This document shows positions 46,340-58,000 of a stretch of 64,000 nucleotides of DNA, piece after piece. The notes below the pieces were generated by a model. The model had not been told where the DNA came from and ran no database searches. It worked only from the letters and a program-made list of their open reading frames with translations. Source of the stretch: Pseudeuparius sepicola (lineage: Eukaryota > Arthropoda > Insecta > Coleoptera > Anthribidae). Position numbers and translations under genes: made by a program. The stretch is from NCBI GenBank assembly GCA_963920635.1, contig OY987299.1, positions 127,101,373 to 127,165,372 of the forward strand. The letters run 5' to 3'. How positions within the stretch are numbered: position 1 is the first letter of the stretch; every line of letters begins with the position of its first letter.

Positions 46340-48456
46340 ATGAAGCCATCGGTGTTCCTGGTTGTGGTGGGTCTAGGCCTTACTGCTTCTATACTTGCTG
46401 GTAGGTATCTACAGAGTTTATTTTGGTTAAAAGTTAATGTGCTTTAGGATTTTGCTTTTCCGAGTGGTTGGTATCAATATTTTAGTTTTTCAGATCATGT
46501 TTTGGGCCAATAGCAAAAATATTACCATATTTCAAATTCACTATTAGTTTAACTATACCAGATGTAAACGTTATTTGTACCACTGACTTTCTTTGTTGCA
46601 TGAAGACGATAATAAAGATAGAACCCAAGATTCAGCTACTTCCTGATCTACACCGTGTCCCATTTATGCTTAAAAAAAGTCCGTCAACTCTTTATTTTAC
46701 TATCAGGAAGTAGGTCAGGAAAAAATAAAAATGTTAAATGAAGTTCGCAAGAAAATATTTCAGTTCAGAGTTAGGTATACCTGAATTTATATATATTTTT
46801 TAAAATAGAAGTTCAACACCCTGTATTTTAGACAACAAGCGTCTAAGAGAAAAATGTTAAATTCTTATCTAATTTTAGAAGATTCTTTATGAACGACCAA
46901 CAGAGTTTGTATCTGGTTATTATTATCTGATCATCTCGAAATTCTTCTTTCCTCAATATGGTTTGGTCTAGACCACAAAACGTTTAATGTCCATTTTCCG
47001 TATATCGATTACAAAATAAATAGGTGAACGATTACTTGATTGCAGGAAAATGTACCTGTAACATATTTTCACCACAAGCAACGTCTTCTAAACCTGAAAC
47101 TAGACCCTCCCCTCCCCTGTGTCCTAAAAAGTCAACACTGGACCAACTTATCAATCATGTGAAATAACTTGCAAAAATCCAAAACCACAAACTGAAAAAT
47201 GTTCTGAACATTGCCTCTAAGGATGTGCGTGCAATACTGGATAAGAAAGGATCCTGCGGGAATGTAATGTAATTAATATATTTTGGAATTATACTGGCGA
47301 TTGTCCCAGATTGTATGTTAATGTATATTTCCTAAACCAACTCGTTGAGTGATCATAATCAATTCGAAGTAAAATGCTCCAAAAATTCATAATGGAATAG
47401 TTGTGCATCAGAATGTAGAGTTACATCAAGGCTCTATTAACCCATTTGTGTTTATAGATTTGATCGTGACGACGGCTATATCTGGGATGACAGTACACAA
47501 ACATGCGTTGAACCATGTGGGTTGGTTTCATTTAATCATGGTTCATATTTTTGGTGACTGTCCTGTTACTACTACTACCACCTCTACTACTTCCACTGTC
47601 CCCCAACCTCGATCACTCCAAGCTTTTCAGAGAACGAAGTTGTTAAAGACTGTATAACAGTATGACGAGAGCCAACTTGCCGTAAACCGTTCCCTCCAAA
47701 AATTTGTTCATCGATTTGTAAACCAGGAATAACTACACTCGATCTTGCATTAAACCACGTGAACATAATATCCATAAGGAAATGATTTTCTAATTAGTTC
47801 TCGTGTATTTGTATTTTACGGGGTGTGTTTTTGATTTTGTCCCTTATTGTATTTGTTATTCTGTCCACAAATTAATATTTTATTTTTTGATTTCTACATA
47901 TCGAGACTTTATTTCAGATCCACAACCAAGTGGCGATTCGCAATCAGTTAGTACCAGTATAGTTGCCCCGACTATTACTCCAAGGTGCCCTAAGCACGAA
48001 ATATATATATCCACTTGTATTGATCCATGTGAAGCAACATGTGACCGACCTGTTCCTCCTAAAGATTGTCCACTGCCTCTTTGTAGAAAAGGATGCGATT
48101 GCGTTCCAAGATATCTTCGAAACGACGAGAATGAATGTGTTCGAGCAAGTACCTGTGGTTAGTATTTTATATTATAGAAGAACTGCTTGTTTGCAAAGAC
48201 CATACTGACAAGATAATTACTTTTAGCAAAGTGCCCTTCAGGAATGCACTGGAACGATTGCGCATCATCCTGTCCAAAAACATGCGACAAACCAAATGGT
48301 GGACCATGCAACAAACTCTGTGTTGCAAAGTGTGATTGCGATAAAGGCTTGGTTTTTAACAACTCTACCCTGGCGTGCATCAAACCAAGTAAGGTTAGCG
48401 ACACTGTAGGGGACATTTTAATCAAAAATTTGGTTTCAGGTGATTGTAAGGCTTAG
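46340..48456 (+). CDS. TIL gene C: broken long form, intact two-domain form possible
   Basis: Exon 1 (46340-46400) encodes [20 protein letters not shown]. Exon 2 (47046 on) carries an extra base after CTGTGTCCTAAAAAG and stops. The following exons are fused, lack an acceptor (ATTTTTG at 47551) or contain stops. Two late exons are intact with good splice sites: 47918-48157 (loop C-PLPL-C) and 48227-48388 (loop C-NKL-C). A last exon, 48440-48456, supplies Asp-Cys-Lys-Ala and TAG; its Cys is the tenth cysteine of the preceding domain. Joining exon 1 to 47918 keeps phase 1, giving 480 bp or 159 residues: signal peptide plus two ten-cysteine TIL domains. Gene D has the same arrangement. That this form is made is inference. 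A degraded final exon continues to 48604. Confidence 0.5.
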
Positions 48457-49862
48457 CACCCGTGTCAGTTACTAAAACCACAAGAATTTGTCCAAAACGC
48501 CAGTAAAAGTAGTATACGTAGCCTGCAATTTGTCCAAAAATGCGGCGGCGTTAAAGGTTTTTTACAAGACGGAATCAATGCTTGACTCAATCAAGAATAT
48601 TGTTAAATGTTAACCAGCTTTTTAATAAATATTCCGTTTACTTACACATACACACCTACAATAATATTGCATTTGTATCTGAAATCTCCATAAAAACCAT
48701 AGTACCTAAGGCTTTGTTGTTTTAATACCAGCGACAACTCAGAGAAATTATTTCTGTATGCGAGTATGTTATGGAAAACCTCGTGCAATTTCCAGACTTA
48801 ATACTTTAAAATTCATACGCGGAGGAACATATACACCAGAGAGCAGTTGCAAAGAAACCGGAATGGTTGTCGGTGTGGCGACTAGTGCCCCACACATGGG
48901 GCCATAATAATAATCGAGATGAGGATTTCAAAAAAATCCACAATTTCCTTGGATATACCTATGCAAAATAATATCTATGTGGAAGAAATACATAAATAGA
49001 CGGAAACAATTATTGTTTCAGTTTTTTCGATACGCCTATATTCCCCAGCTTGAAGATTATCTATTCTCTATGGGATTCTTGAATGGAGAAGTGCAGAGAA
49101 CAAATGTGATGAAGCTAAAAAATTTATCGACGATATTTGTAAAAAATTAAATGACAAAAGGGCTAAAAACTTTATCAGTCAAAGAATCAGTTTGGCGATC
49201 CAAAGGGGAAATGCGGCCTCAGTTCTTGGTACTATCCCTCATTTAGAGGGTTTAGATAAGTTGTTTTATTTATAGTTTTTTTAATTATTAAACAGATATT
49301 CCTACTGTAACAAAAAACCAAAATATACATTACATTAATTAAAAAAAAGTAGCAAATTTGTTAGGCCAAGGAAATGCTGGAAAAGCAACAAAGCTTTCTT
49401 TAATATACATTTGAACGGAGCTGAAACTATCAGAATTTAAAATGTTAAAATATAAAAACAAATTATTAATATTTGTATAGCTAATAATATTTTGATACCG
49501 ATATATTGAGTGGGCATCAAAAACTGTACGTTATTGAAAAACAATATGTAACAATAGAGAAGTTTCCTCTAATTGAGTTTCGAAATGTAGGTAATGCTAA
49601 TCAGTGCATGTAGTAGCACCAAATCACACTACCAGCATACAATATACAGGGCTCAGTTTTATTATAGGGTAGAGGCGTATCCAAGGCGCGAGGGAGAGGC
49701 AAATTCGATTCAGGTCTTCCTTACGACGTTGCCAGATCGCGGGACCAGGCAACGAATAAACTCAATATTTTTTTTATCTTTTCAAGGTATCTACTGATTT
49801 ATCTAAATGTGCCTACCTTTTATTATCCTTTAGGATAATAATCGCTGATAGCAAATGAAAGG
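48457..49862. other. 3' flank of gene C with marker tract
   Basis: Degraded last-exon sequence to 48604, AATAAA at 48624-48629, then the marker 48700-49560 shared with 43190-44050. A retroposed fragment interrupts it at 49106-49348. Beyond 49560 a TACAGGGCTCAGTTTTA word near 49644 may be a MITE end. No gene. Confidence 0.5.
49106..49348 (+). mobile_element. retroposed 3' tail fragment
   Basis: Absent from the paralogous marker at 43862, so it is an insertion. It encodes DEAKKFIDDICKKLNDKR, then KNFISQRISLAIQRGNAASV and LGTIPHLEGLDKLFYL before a TAG at 49273-49275, then an A-rich tail ending in AAAAAAAA. The QRISLAIQRGNAAS block looks like the C-terminus of a mobile-element protein that I recall seeing but cannot name safely. 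The form (5'-truncated, A-rich tail) fits retroposition. Confidence 0.55.
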
Positions 49863-50288
49863 TGGTTTAAAAACTATCCTCCTCTGGTAACACCTCGGTA
49901 AGACACGCACTCACATTCGCACTTGCCATTTTATCACAAAACTCCCGGTTTCGAAAAGAAAGTTCGGCGGCACGGCAGCGCCCGGACGATATGGTACTGC
50001 GGTTTTCCACGGCATCCACCGACGGAATTTAGACCTCAACTCGCCCTGCGTCCGAACGGAATTGTAGTACCTTCTCCGCGTGGCGCGTACCTTTCCGCGT
50101 TGTTGGTTTCTTGGTTTCTGATGGCCGACTGTCCTGCGCGGTCGCGCTCTGCGCTCCCTCTCGATGTGGCGATTGTCGTTTTGCTCGCGGTGCGACGTTG
50201 CCGATACAGTTCATTCATTGTCTGATTTTTTACTACTAACTAGATTTATTATTTATGTATTTATTACTATATGTACAGTCCTCCGACA
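49863..50288. mobile_element. putative solo LTR, 426 bp
   Basis: It starts TGGTTTAAAA (49863) and ends CTCCGACA (50288), so has TG...CA tips, and AAAGG flanks both sides (49858-49862, 50289-50293). The interior is GC-rich with no clear frame; read from the minus strand it begins TGTCGGAGGACTGTACAT and contains AATAAA words. The orientation is undecided. The overlapping frames at 49923-50225 are not called. Confidence 0.5.
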
Positions 50289-50293
50289 AAAGG

Positions 50294-52039
50294 GATAATC
50301 TTTAGCAAACAAAAAAAAATAAAGGCACAAAACACGGCGCTTAGTTAAGGTTTCATGTTTTAAAAGGCGACACGATAACAACTAAAAACTAAACTGGCAT
50401 ACGGCAGATAGATACATAATCGCCCCCTCTCCTGCCGCGCGGAAGGGCCGCCTCCACCGCCTGATTTCATTAGTTTAATTGAATTGGCCTTTCATAAATG
50501 CATAAATGGTAAAATTACTTAAAAGTATTTAAAATCGGGGAATACCAGCTAAAACCGGCAACATTGCACGTCGCCCAATAATGTAGCTTCTGGCCGGCCC
50601 ACTTCGCGGACGTTACCTCGCCAGTGGCGTCGTTATTGTTTGTAAAAAATAGCTTCCTTTAAAAAAATTTCTGGCTTTATTATTGACTTTTAATTTTTTT
50701 TAATTGCGGATTCGTATTCAGCTCAATTTTCTTCGCGTGTGGTTGAAATTATTGTATTTAGGTCTGAAACACCCTGTATAACTTTCCTCAAAACTGTTGC
50801 ATTGATTGATAATTTAAAAATAAAATGTTCATTCTTTAAATCTTCATTCGGGTAGCCGACGTGGGTTCCTATGTCACAATATTTTCCGAATGTTGCCGAA
50901 CGCTAGCTCAGAAGAAGAAGAAGAAATCAAATAAAATTGTACATTGTAAAATATCTTTCAGCTAACCTGTTTTGTGCGGACAACGTAGCTTTTGTCGTTT
51001 AGTTATGAAAATTTTTCTGGTCTAAATAATTAAAGGAGGAATAATAAACCTGCTTATAAAATGACTGAGGATAAAGTAGAGGAAAGCACATGTATATATA
51101 TTTATTTCTCGATTTACTGTGGGGAAAGGTAGGTAGGAAATACCTGATTTAAATGATCCCTTAATTTAATCCCTTAATTTAATCCAATTATCGCAGGTAG
51201 CATCACTAGTATAAATAATTATTCCATAGTGTGTGACTATGAAAAACTGTGTTAGAAATGGTATTAATAAAATAGTGACATGGCACCTGGTCAAAGTAGT
51301 GGTTTTGTAAAAGCAACTACCGTTGACTGACGTATTAATACGTCAGTCAACACAACTACACTCTATTCAACCTAAATGCAATTGGCGCGTAAACATTTAC
51401 ACGATGGAAGCACGTGAACAATTCTGAGGGCTAATACGAGGCGGGGCCGCATTAAAGACGATCTCTATGAATTTTATAATATAAAATATTAAAATTATAT
51501 GCCCCAGTATTAAGAACTTTAAAAACAAACAAACTCCAACAATTAATTAACAGCGAAAGAATATCGGAAAAATAAAGTTCCACTTGCAACTCAATACACC
51601 TCTGTAAGAAACATCGACTCGTTGCACTCGCCCGCCGGGTCAGATTTTATTGCCGGGTAGCCAATAGCAAGCCGATCTCGTGCGTATCACGCTCTATCCA
51701 TGCAACAACTTGTGTTTATGTTTCACTTGCGTTTAGTTTGAATAGAGTTTAGGTAGGTACCGACGATCTGCCCAGCATAGACATATTTATGGTAACTGGA
51801 AATGATCTTCATAACAAAAATGTATTGTTAAAGTCGCAGGGAGGTTGCGTAGAACAGCTGATTCAAACCACAGTTTCTTGCTATCTGGTGCACAGGGCCG
51901 TAGCCAGGGGGGGGGGGCGTTGCCCTGCCTGGCAGAATGTTTGCCCACCGTTTACCTCACCAGAGCCCTAGACAAGGCGCTGCTTCATTGAGAAAAAAAA
52001 ACGAGGAAAAAAAGACATGATGATTTTTTTAATTTATTA
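50294..52039. other. mixed unique-looking and repeat DNA, no gene
   Basis: A GC-rich stretch at 50420-50640 (CTCCTGCCGCGCGGAAGG, CTGGCCGGCCCACTTCG) looks unique. A perfect palindrome lies at 51322-51351. CAGGGCCGTAGCCAGGGGGG at 51893 looks like an orphan hAT end. The frame at 51789-51971 runs through that end and is not called. Confidence 0.4.
51322..51351. repeat. 30-bp perfect palindrome = fused MITE tips
   Basis: GTTGACTGACGTATT is followed at once by its exact reverse complement. The same 15 bases are the tips of the MITE at 23583-23760, so this is that element reduced to its two ends. Confidence 0.85.
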
Positions 52040-52548
52040 TAGGGGAAAGTGGGGCAAAGCGGAACGAGGGGCAAAGCGGAATTGTGTGTATCGTGTAGCG
52101 CCATCTAGAAGGCAGTAGCAAAAATATGTGCCCTAGAGCACGCTAGTTATATTCTAGAAAGTGCAGACTCGTTCCTTTAACGGTTTAGGTAATATGGCCG
52201 AAAATGTCAAAACAAGTGAAAATCGGTTAATCTCCGGCAACGTAATTTTTGTGTTTGGAAACTACTGCGTTGTTTTTTCTAATTCGTGCTGGACAGTTAG
52301 AAGGTAAGGTGTTGGCTATGTTTTGCAAAATATCAGAAGTCAGTCATTTATCGCATTTTTGTCACATATCAAATTTTCGCAAAAAAAGAAGTTTGGGGCA
52401 AAGTGGAATGGCACACCAATGTTGCATTCCACTTTGCCCCACCTGCTACTTTTTTGTAATTTACTAAATAAAAACGAAAGTAATGGGGCAGGGGGGGGCA
52501 GGGGGGGGGGGGGGCGTGCGTGGCTTTTGAGCATAATATATAATATCT

Positions 52549-53463
52549 TTCTATTCTGTTCTGTTCTGTTCTGTTCTGTTCTGTTCTGTTCTGTTCTGTT
52601 CTGTTCTGTTCTGTTCTGTTCTGTTCTGTTCTGTTCTGTTCTGTTCTGTTCTTTTCTATTCTATTCTTTTCTATTCTATTCTTTTCTTTTCTATTCTATT
52701 CTATTCTATTCTATTCTATTCTATTCTATTCTATTCTATTCTATTCTATTCTATTCTATTCTATTCTATTCTATTCTATTCTATTCTATTCTATTCTATT
52801 CTATTCTATTCTATTCTATTCTATTCTATTCTATTCTATTCTATTCTATTCTATTCTATTCTATTCTATTCTATTCTATTCTATTCTATTCTATTCTATT
52901 CTATTCTATTCTATTCTATTCTATTCTATTCTATTCTATTCTATTCTATTCTATTCTATTCTATTCTATTCTATTCTATTCTATTCTATTCTATTCTATT
53001 CTATTCTATTCTATTCTATTCTATTCTATTCTATTCTATTCTATTCTATTCTATTCTATTCTATTCTATTCTATTCTATTCTATTCTATTCTATTCTATT
53101 CTATTCTATTCTATTCTATTCTATTCTATTCTATTCTATTCTATTCTATTCTATTCTATTCTATTCTATTCTATTCTATTCTATTCTATTCTATTCTATT
53201 CTATTCTATTCTATTCTATTCTATTCTATTCTATTCTATTCTATTCTATTCTATTCTATTCTATTCTATTCTATTCTATTCTATTCTATTCTATTCTATT
53301 CTATTCTATTCTATTCTATTCTATTCTATTCTATTCTATTCTATTCTATTCTATTCTATTCTATTCTATTCTATTCTATTCTATTCTATTCTATTCTATT
53401 CTATTCTATTCTATTCTATTCTATTCTATTCTATTCTATTCTATTCTATTCTATTCTATTCTA
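52549..53463. repeat. (TTCTG)n to (TTCTA)n satellite, about 915 bp
   Basis: About 20 TTCTG units run to about 52650, a short mixed zone has TTCTT, then about 155 nearly perfect TTCTA units follow. The 390-codon frame (repeated FYSIL) is a by-product of a 5-bp unit that lacks stops in that frame. Confidence 0.97.
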
Positions 53464-53631
53464 AATGTAGGTATCTACGGTTTTATATGTGCTGATTTAG
53501 AATAGGATTACGATCTGAGAAGTTCTTTTCCGTGTATGTAATATAATAATATAATAAGTGTTAGTCTAGTCTTACTACTCTTGCTCGTCCTGTATTACTT
53601 ATTATTGTTGTAGGTAGGTTCATGATTTAGA

Positions 53632-54030
53632 TTGAAAATTGACATTAGAAACTATTTAAAATGGAAATCTGAGACTGATAATAGTGATAATACGGTACCT
53701 AATTACTGTGATTTTAATTTAGAATATTGTTTTATTTTTATTTGTGAGATTTCGCAATTGATCTGTGATTTTGTTTTCATATGGTTTATTACATTTTTTA
53801 TAACAATAAATATTTATTGTCTTCTTTATTTTGTCAATAATTCTTACTGCCCCCCCCCGAAAAAATTTCTGCGGACGCCCATGTGCATAATTTGTAGAGG
53901 ATACTTTCTACAATCTAAACCAGGTGAAGGGTGGCTATCGTGTAGCAGGTGCAAAAATTGGGCCCACGAGGAATGCACTGGTTATGAGTCAGATTCGGAA
54001 AATCTCTTTGTTTGTGACTTTTGTGAATAA
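53632..54030 (+). pseudogene. transposase C-terminal exon with C4HC3 finger
   Basis: The frame of 132 codons has little recognisable in its first half. The second half reads CIICRGYFLQSKPGEGWLSC, then SRCKNWAHEECTGY, then NLFVCDFCE before TAA. The cysteine and histidine order (C-C, C-C, H-C, C-C) is a PHD-like zinc finger, and the GEGW...C..C..WAHeeC pattern is that of the tail of insect pogo-type transposases. The DDE catalytic domain is absent, so the element cannot move by itself. A C run at 53849-53857 precedes the finger and may mark the old exon edge. Confidence 0.6.
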
Positions 54031-54382
54031 TCACTTAGCTTGTTTTAGGTTTTCCGATGTTTATTTTATCTATGCAATAGATATTATGTAACACTAATAA
54101 GTATATATTTTTTTCTATTGTAAGACAATATACTACATGTTCCACTTTGCCCCACTACACGTTCCGCTTTGCCCCCTCTGTGGGGCAAAGTGAAACATAT
54201 GTAGCACATTTTCCAAACGGCGTTTAGAAAAAATCCTTGACGATGGACATTAGAAATTAAGGTCATTTTTTTGTACCATATTAAACTTCTAGTACATACA
54301 TTTCTCACAATATTTTTATTTATTATATAAGAATTTCAAGCAAAAAACGAAAATCCGTTCCGCTTTGCCCCACTTTCCCCTA

Positions 54383-55042
54383 CCTCATTTGTACCGAATT
54401 TGACCTTAAATTTTCTAAAAAAATTGCCTGCGGCCCATATTAGTGAGCACACACCTCTAAGTACTCTTTTTAAAAAACAATAATCTTTATAAAAAACGAC
54501 AATCTTTATACGATTTTTAATAACGAAAAGTAAGTTCTATCCACACTTCTTGTTATTTTTCAGAAAGCATTGTTAGATTTTTTCTACTGAAGAAATTTAA
54601 TTTGGAGGTTATTTACGGTCTATTTCTAGCATTTAAACATGTATTTTTTTAAATTATTTCTTTGGTGAACGTATCTATTATAGTCCAGTAGAAGAGCCAT
54701 AAAGAGTTGACCTTGTTGCTATTGAGGAATTTCAGAAAACGTTCACGGTTTGTAAATAATTCATATTTATACAATACAAGTAACAAATATTATATTTATT
54801 ACTAACTCACATACTGTTGAACATATTAACAATATCCCACCATTGTTCTACGCCATGTAATTAGTAAACACATAGTTACCTAAGCAGATATGCAAAGTAC
54901 CTATACGAGTTTGCGTAATTTTAGCATTGTTGTTTTAATTTCAATAATGAGGTATGAGCCTTATCGAGCAAAGAATTTTATGGACGAGGTCATTATGATA
55001 TAAAAGGCAACAAATAACTACTGCACCTCAACGAAAGTTACA
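54383..55042. other. upstream flank of TIL gene D
   Basis: From about 54540 it parallels 44800-45115 plus 46128-46339 upstream of gene C, including GTCCAGTAGAAGAG and the undisturbed GTTCTACG at 54845-54852. The TATA-like word GATATAAAAGGC is near 54997. Confidence 0.6.
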
Positions 55043-55060
55043 ATGAGCAAGAGGCGATGA
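55043..55060 (+). promoter_or_regulatory. upstream mini-ORF overlapping the gene D start
   Basis: ATGAGCAAGAGGCGATGA is a five-codon frame whose stop overlaps the gene D start (ATGA at 55057). In gene A the same place reads ACGAGCAAGC and in gene C CTAGCAAGAG, so the upstream ATG is specific to D and may lower translation. Confidence 0.6.
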
Positions 55061-58000
55061 AGCCATCGATTTTCTTGGTTGTGGTGGGTCTAGGCCTTAC
55101 TGCTTGTATACTTGCTGGTAGGTATCTACAGAGTTTATTTTGGTTCAAAGTTTATTTATTCTAGGATTTTGCTTTTCCTAGTGCGGTTGGTAAGTATCAG
55201 TGTTTTAGTTTTTCAAATCGTGTTTTGGCAAAATGGCAAACATATTTTAAATTCACCAGTAGTTTGACTACACCAGATGTAAACATTATTTGTACCAATC
55301 ACTGACTATCTTTGTTGCATGAAGACGATGATAAAATAGAACCCAAGATTCAGCTCCTTGCTGATCTACAGGGTATGCTTCCGTGTGCGACCTCATGCTA
55401 AAATAATGCAAGCTTGTCGTTGTGTATGCCACTGGTGATTAGTCAACGTTTTCTTTTGGAGTTACTATCAGGAAATAGGTCATGAAAAAATAAAAATGTT
55501 AGATGAAGTTCTCAAGAAAAAATTTTCAATTCAGAGTTATATTGTTGTGTATTCCTGGTAGATTTTTGTTAATTGATAAAGTATTCCTGGGGTTACTACC
55601 AAACAAAATGGAAACCATTCGGTAAGTTATATTTCAGTATCTACGTACGTTTCGGCCAACATTTAGCCATCTTCAGGTTACATATACAATTATTTAATAT
55701 TCAGAACATTTGACAATTTCTGAAAAGAAAGAAATATTTCTATATACTTTGTTTCGGTAGTTTTTTTTTATCATTATTCATTTATTTATAATCAGCGCAT
55801 CAGAAAGGGTGAATTCAAGTTTTGTTACATAACGTAAAAAAAATTTTTGTTATAGATATGTGTTTAAAAACCAATAAAGTTTGAGAATACTTACAAAATA
55901 CAAAATCAATTAGTAACATTTAAAAGTAGCAAGTCACCATTTTAAAAAACATGCATCAATGTTCACTTTCTTTGTATAAATAAGCTTTTGCAAGGTGACA
56001 TTTCTTTAAAAACTCTTAAAATTATTAAACATTATTTAGTCAAGGCATGATGCGAAATGCAGCGGTCTTTCCACATTTTTTACAAAGAAAAAAGATTGGT
56101 GATTTTTTATTAGTACCTATATAAGGAGAAACAGAAGTTTTCATGGGAAAGGTAAATCATTATATAATGCGGGACAGAAGTAAGGGATAGACAAAACTTG
56201 GTTAAAAGTTGTAAGAATCATAAATTTCTAAAATATTACGTTTCTCCGAATCTTTTTCCTTGCATACTATTTCGGTATTTTTTAAGTTAAAGTTGTGGTT
56301 GGTATCAATTGCATGTTTACAAAGGGCGGTAGCATATTCACTTTTATTTTTAATATCATATTGGTGTTTGTACGATCTTTTGTGTAAATATTGTCTTTTC
56401 TGGTCAATATAGTTGGAAGGGCAATTCTTACAATTCACTTTATATTATATAAGATTTGATTGGAAGTTATTTGTAATATTTGCCTTTAAGTTAGAAAAGA
56501 ATTTATTTGTGTTGTTTTGATTTTTATAGGCAACTTGGATATTAAAATTTTAAAAAAAATTTGCAATTGGTTCAGATATATTATTAATATGAAGCATAGA
56601 AAAAAACTTTACCGGGTTTCGTGGACCGGGGTTATTAGTACTACTTATTGTAAATTTTATGGATTTATGGAACATTGGAGTTAAAATTTAAATATCTTTC
56701 AGACCAAATTTTTTTGTTAAACCAATTTGTGAAAATTTCAAAAAAAATTTTTAAACCAATTTTTGGTTATAAGAAATGGTGATATCTAAGAAATTAATGA
56801 ATTTTTATTTTCTTTTTCCAATGTGAATTTTAAGCGAGGACAACAATTATTTAAAGCGTTCAACATATTTTCAAGCTCACCCCTGTCAACACAAAGTATA
56901 CAGTTATCGACAAACCTTTTGTAGAAAAGTGGTTTATTTGTAGATTACTTATAACCCCTGTCTGAAGTTCTTCCATAACCAAATTAGCAACTGTGGATGA
57001 AACTGGTGATCCCATAGCAGTGCCATAAATTTGCGAATAAAATTCATTGTTCAATTGGTACATTTGTAAAAAGTGATGTACCGTCAAAAGACACAAAAAT
57101 GTGGTTCCTAGGGATACATTGATTTTTTATAAACTTTTGAAAATCCCAGGAATCTTTTATATGGTAATGATTTTTACTTAAAATGTTTCAGATTATTTTA
57201 GAAAAAAAAATGTGAAAGATTGTAAGTGGGTGAATTTACATTTGAGACAATTGGACGAAGTGCTATATCATTTTTATGTAACTTGGGTAGGCTATAGATA
57301 TATGGTGGTTGGCCATTGTAGCAAGTTAGGTTAGTCTTTGTATTTGTAGGTTATTCTTTGTATTTGTATAATTTATATATTTTTTTAAAAATAATTCAAC
57401 ACCCTGTATTTTAGTCAACAAGCGCCTAAGAGAAAAATGTTACACCCCTTTCTTATTTTAGAAGATTCTTCGTGAATGACAGAGTTTGTATCCTTGTCTG
57501 TATCTGATTATCATTATCTTATCATCTCGAAATACTTCTTTCCTCAATATGGTGTGGTCTAGACCACAAAACGTTTAATGTCCATTTTCCGTATATAGAT
57601 TACAAATTAAATAGGTAAACGATACTTGCATTGCAGAAAAATGTACCTGTGACATCTTCTCGCCACAAGCAACGTCTTCTAAACCTGAAACTAGACCTTA
57701 TTCTCCCCTGTGTCCTAAAAAGTCAACACTGGACCAACTTATCATCTGAAAGACTTGCGAAAATCCAAAACCACCAAATATCTTTTGGATTTCCCAGATT
57801 GTATATTAATCTATGTTTCCTACTCGTTGAGTAATCAATTTAAAGGGCGGAATATATGCATTTAATTTCAATCGAAATATGCGCATATATATGCATCATT
57901 TTTATTTAAAATATGCAATAATATGCATTTATTTGGCCAAATATGCAATAATATGCATTTATATTAGGTATATGTACAAATACCTTAAAAAAACACCAAA

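Larger units (their letters stand above)
52042..54380 (+). mobile_element. pogo-like element with GGGGCAAAG ends
   Basis: The ends are identical over 24 bp, starting GGGGAAAGTGGGGCAAAGCG, and TA flanks both (52040-52041, 54381-54382). The word TTCCACTTTGCCCC or its inverse recurs inside near 52070, 52395, 52427, 54138, 54163 and 54180. It carries a transposase tail exon (53850-54030) and a huge pentanucleotide array. At 2.3 kb without a DDE domain it is non-autonomous. Assignment to the pogo/Tigger branch rests on the TA target and the C-terminal zinc finger. Confidence 0.75.

Noticed and set aside
49923..50225. 100-codon plus-strand and 60-61-codon minus-strand frames
   Set aside because: They overlap in a GC-rich putative LTR and show no recognisable motif.
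52323..53495. 390-codon open frame rich in FYSIL
   Set aside because: It is the translation of a TTCTA/TTCTG pentanucleotide array, which has no stop in that frame.
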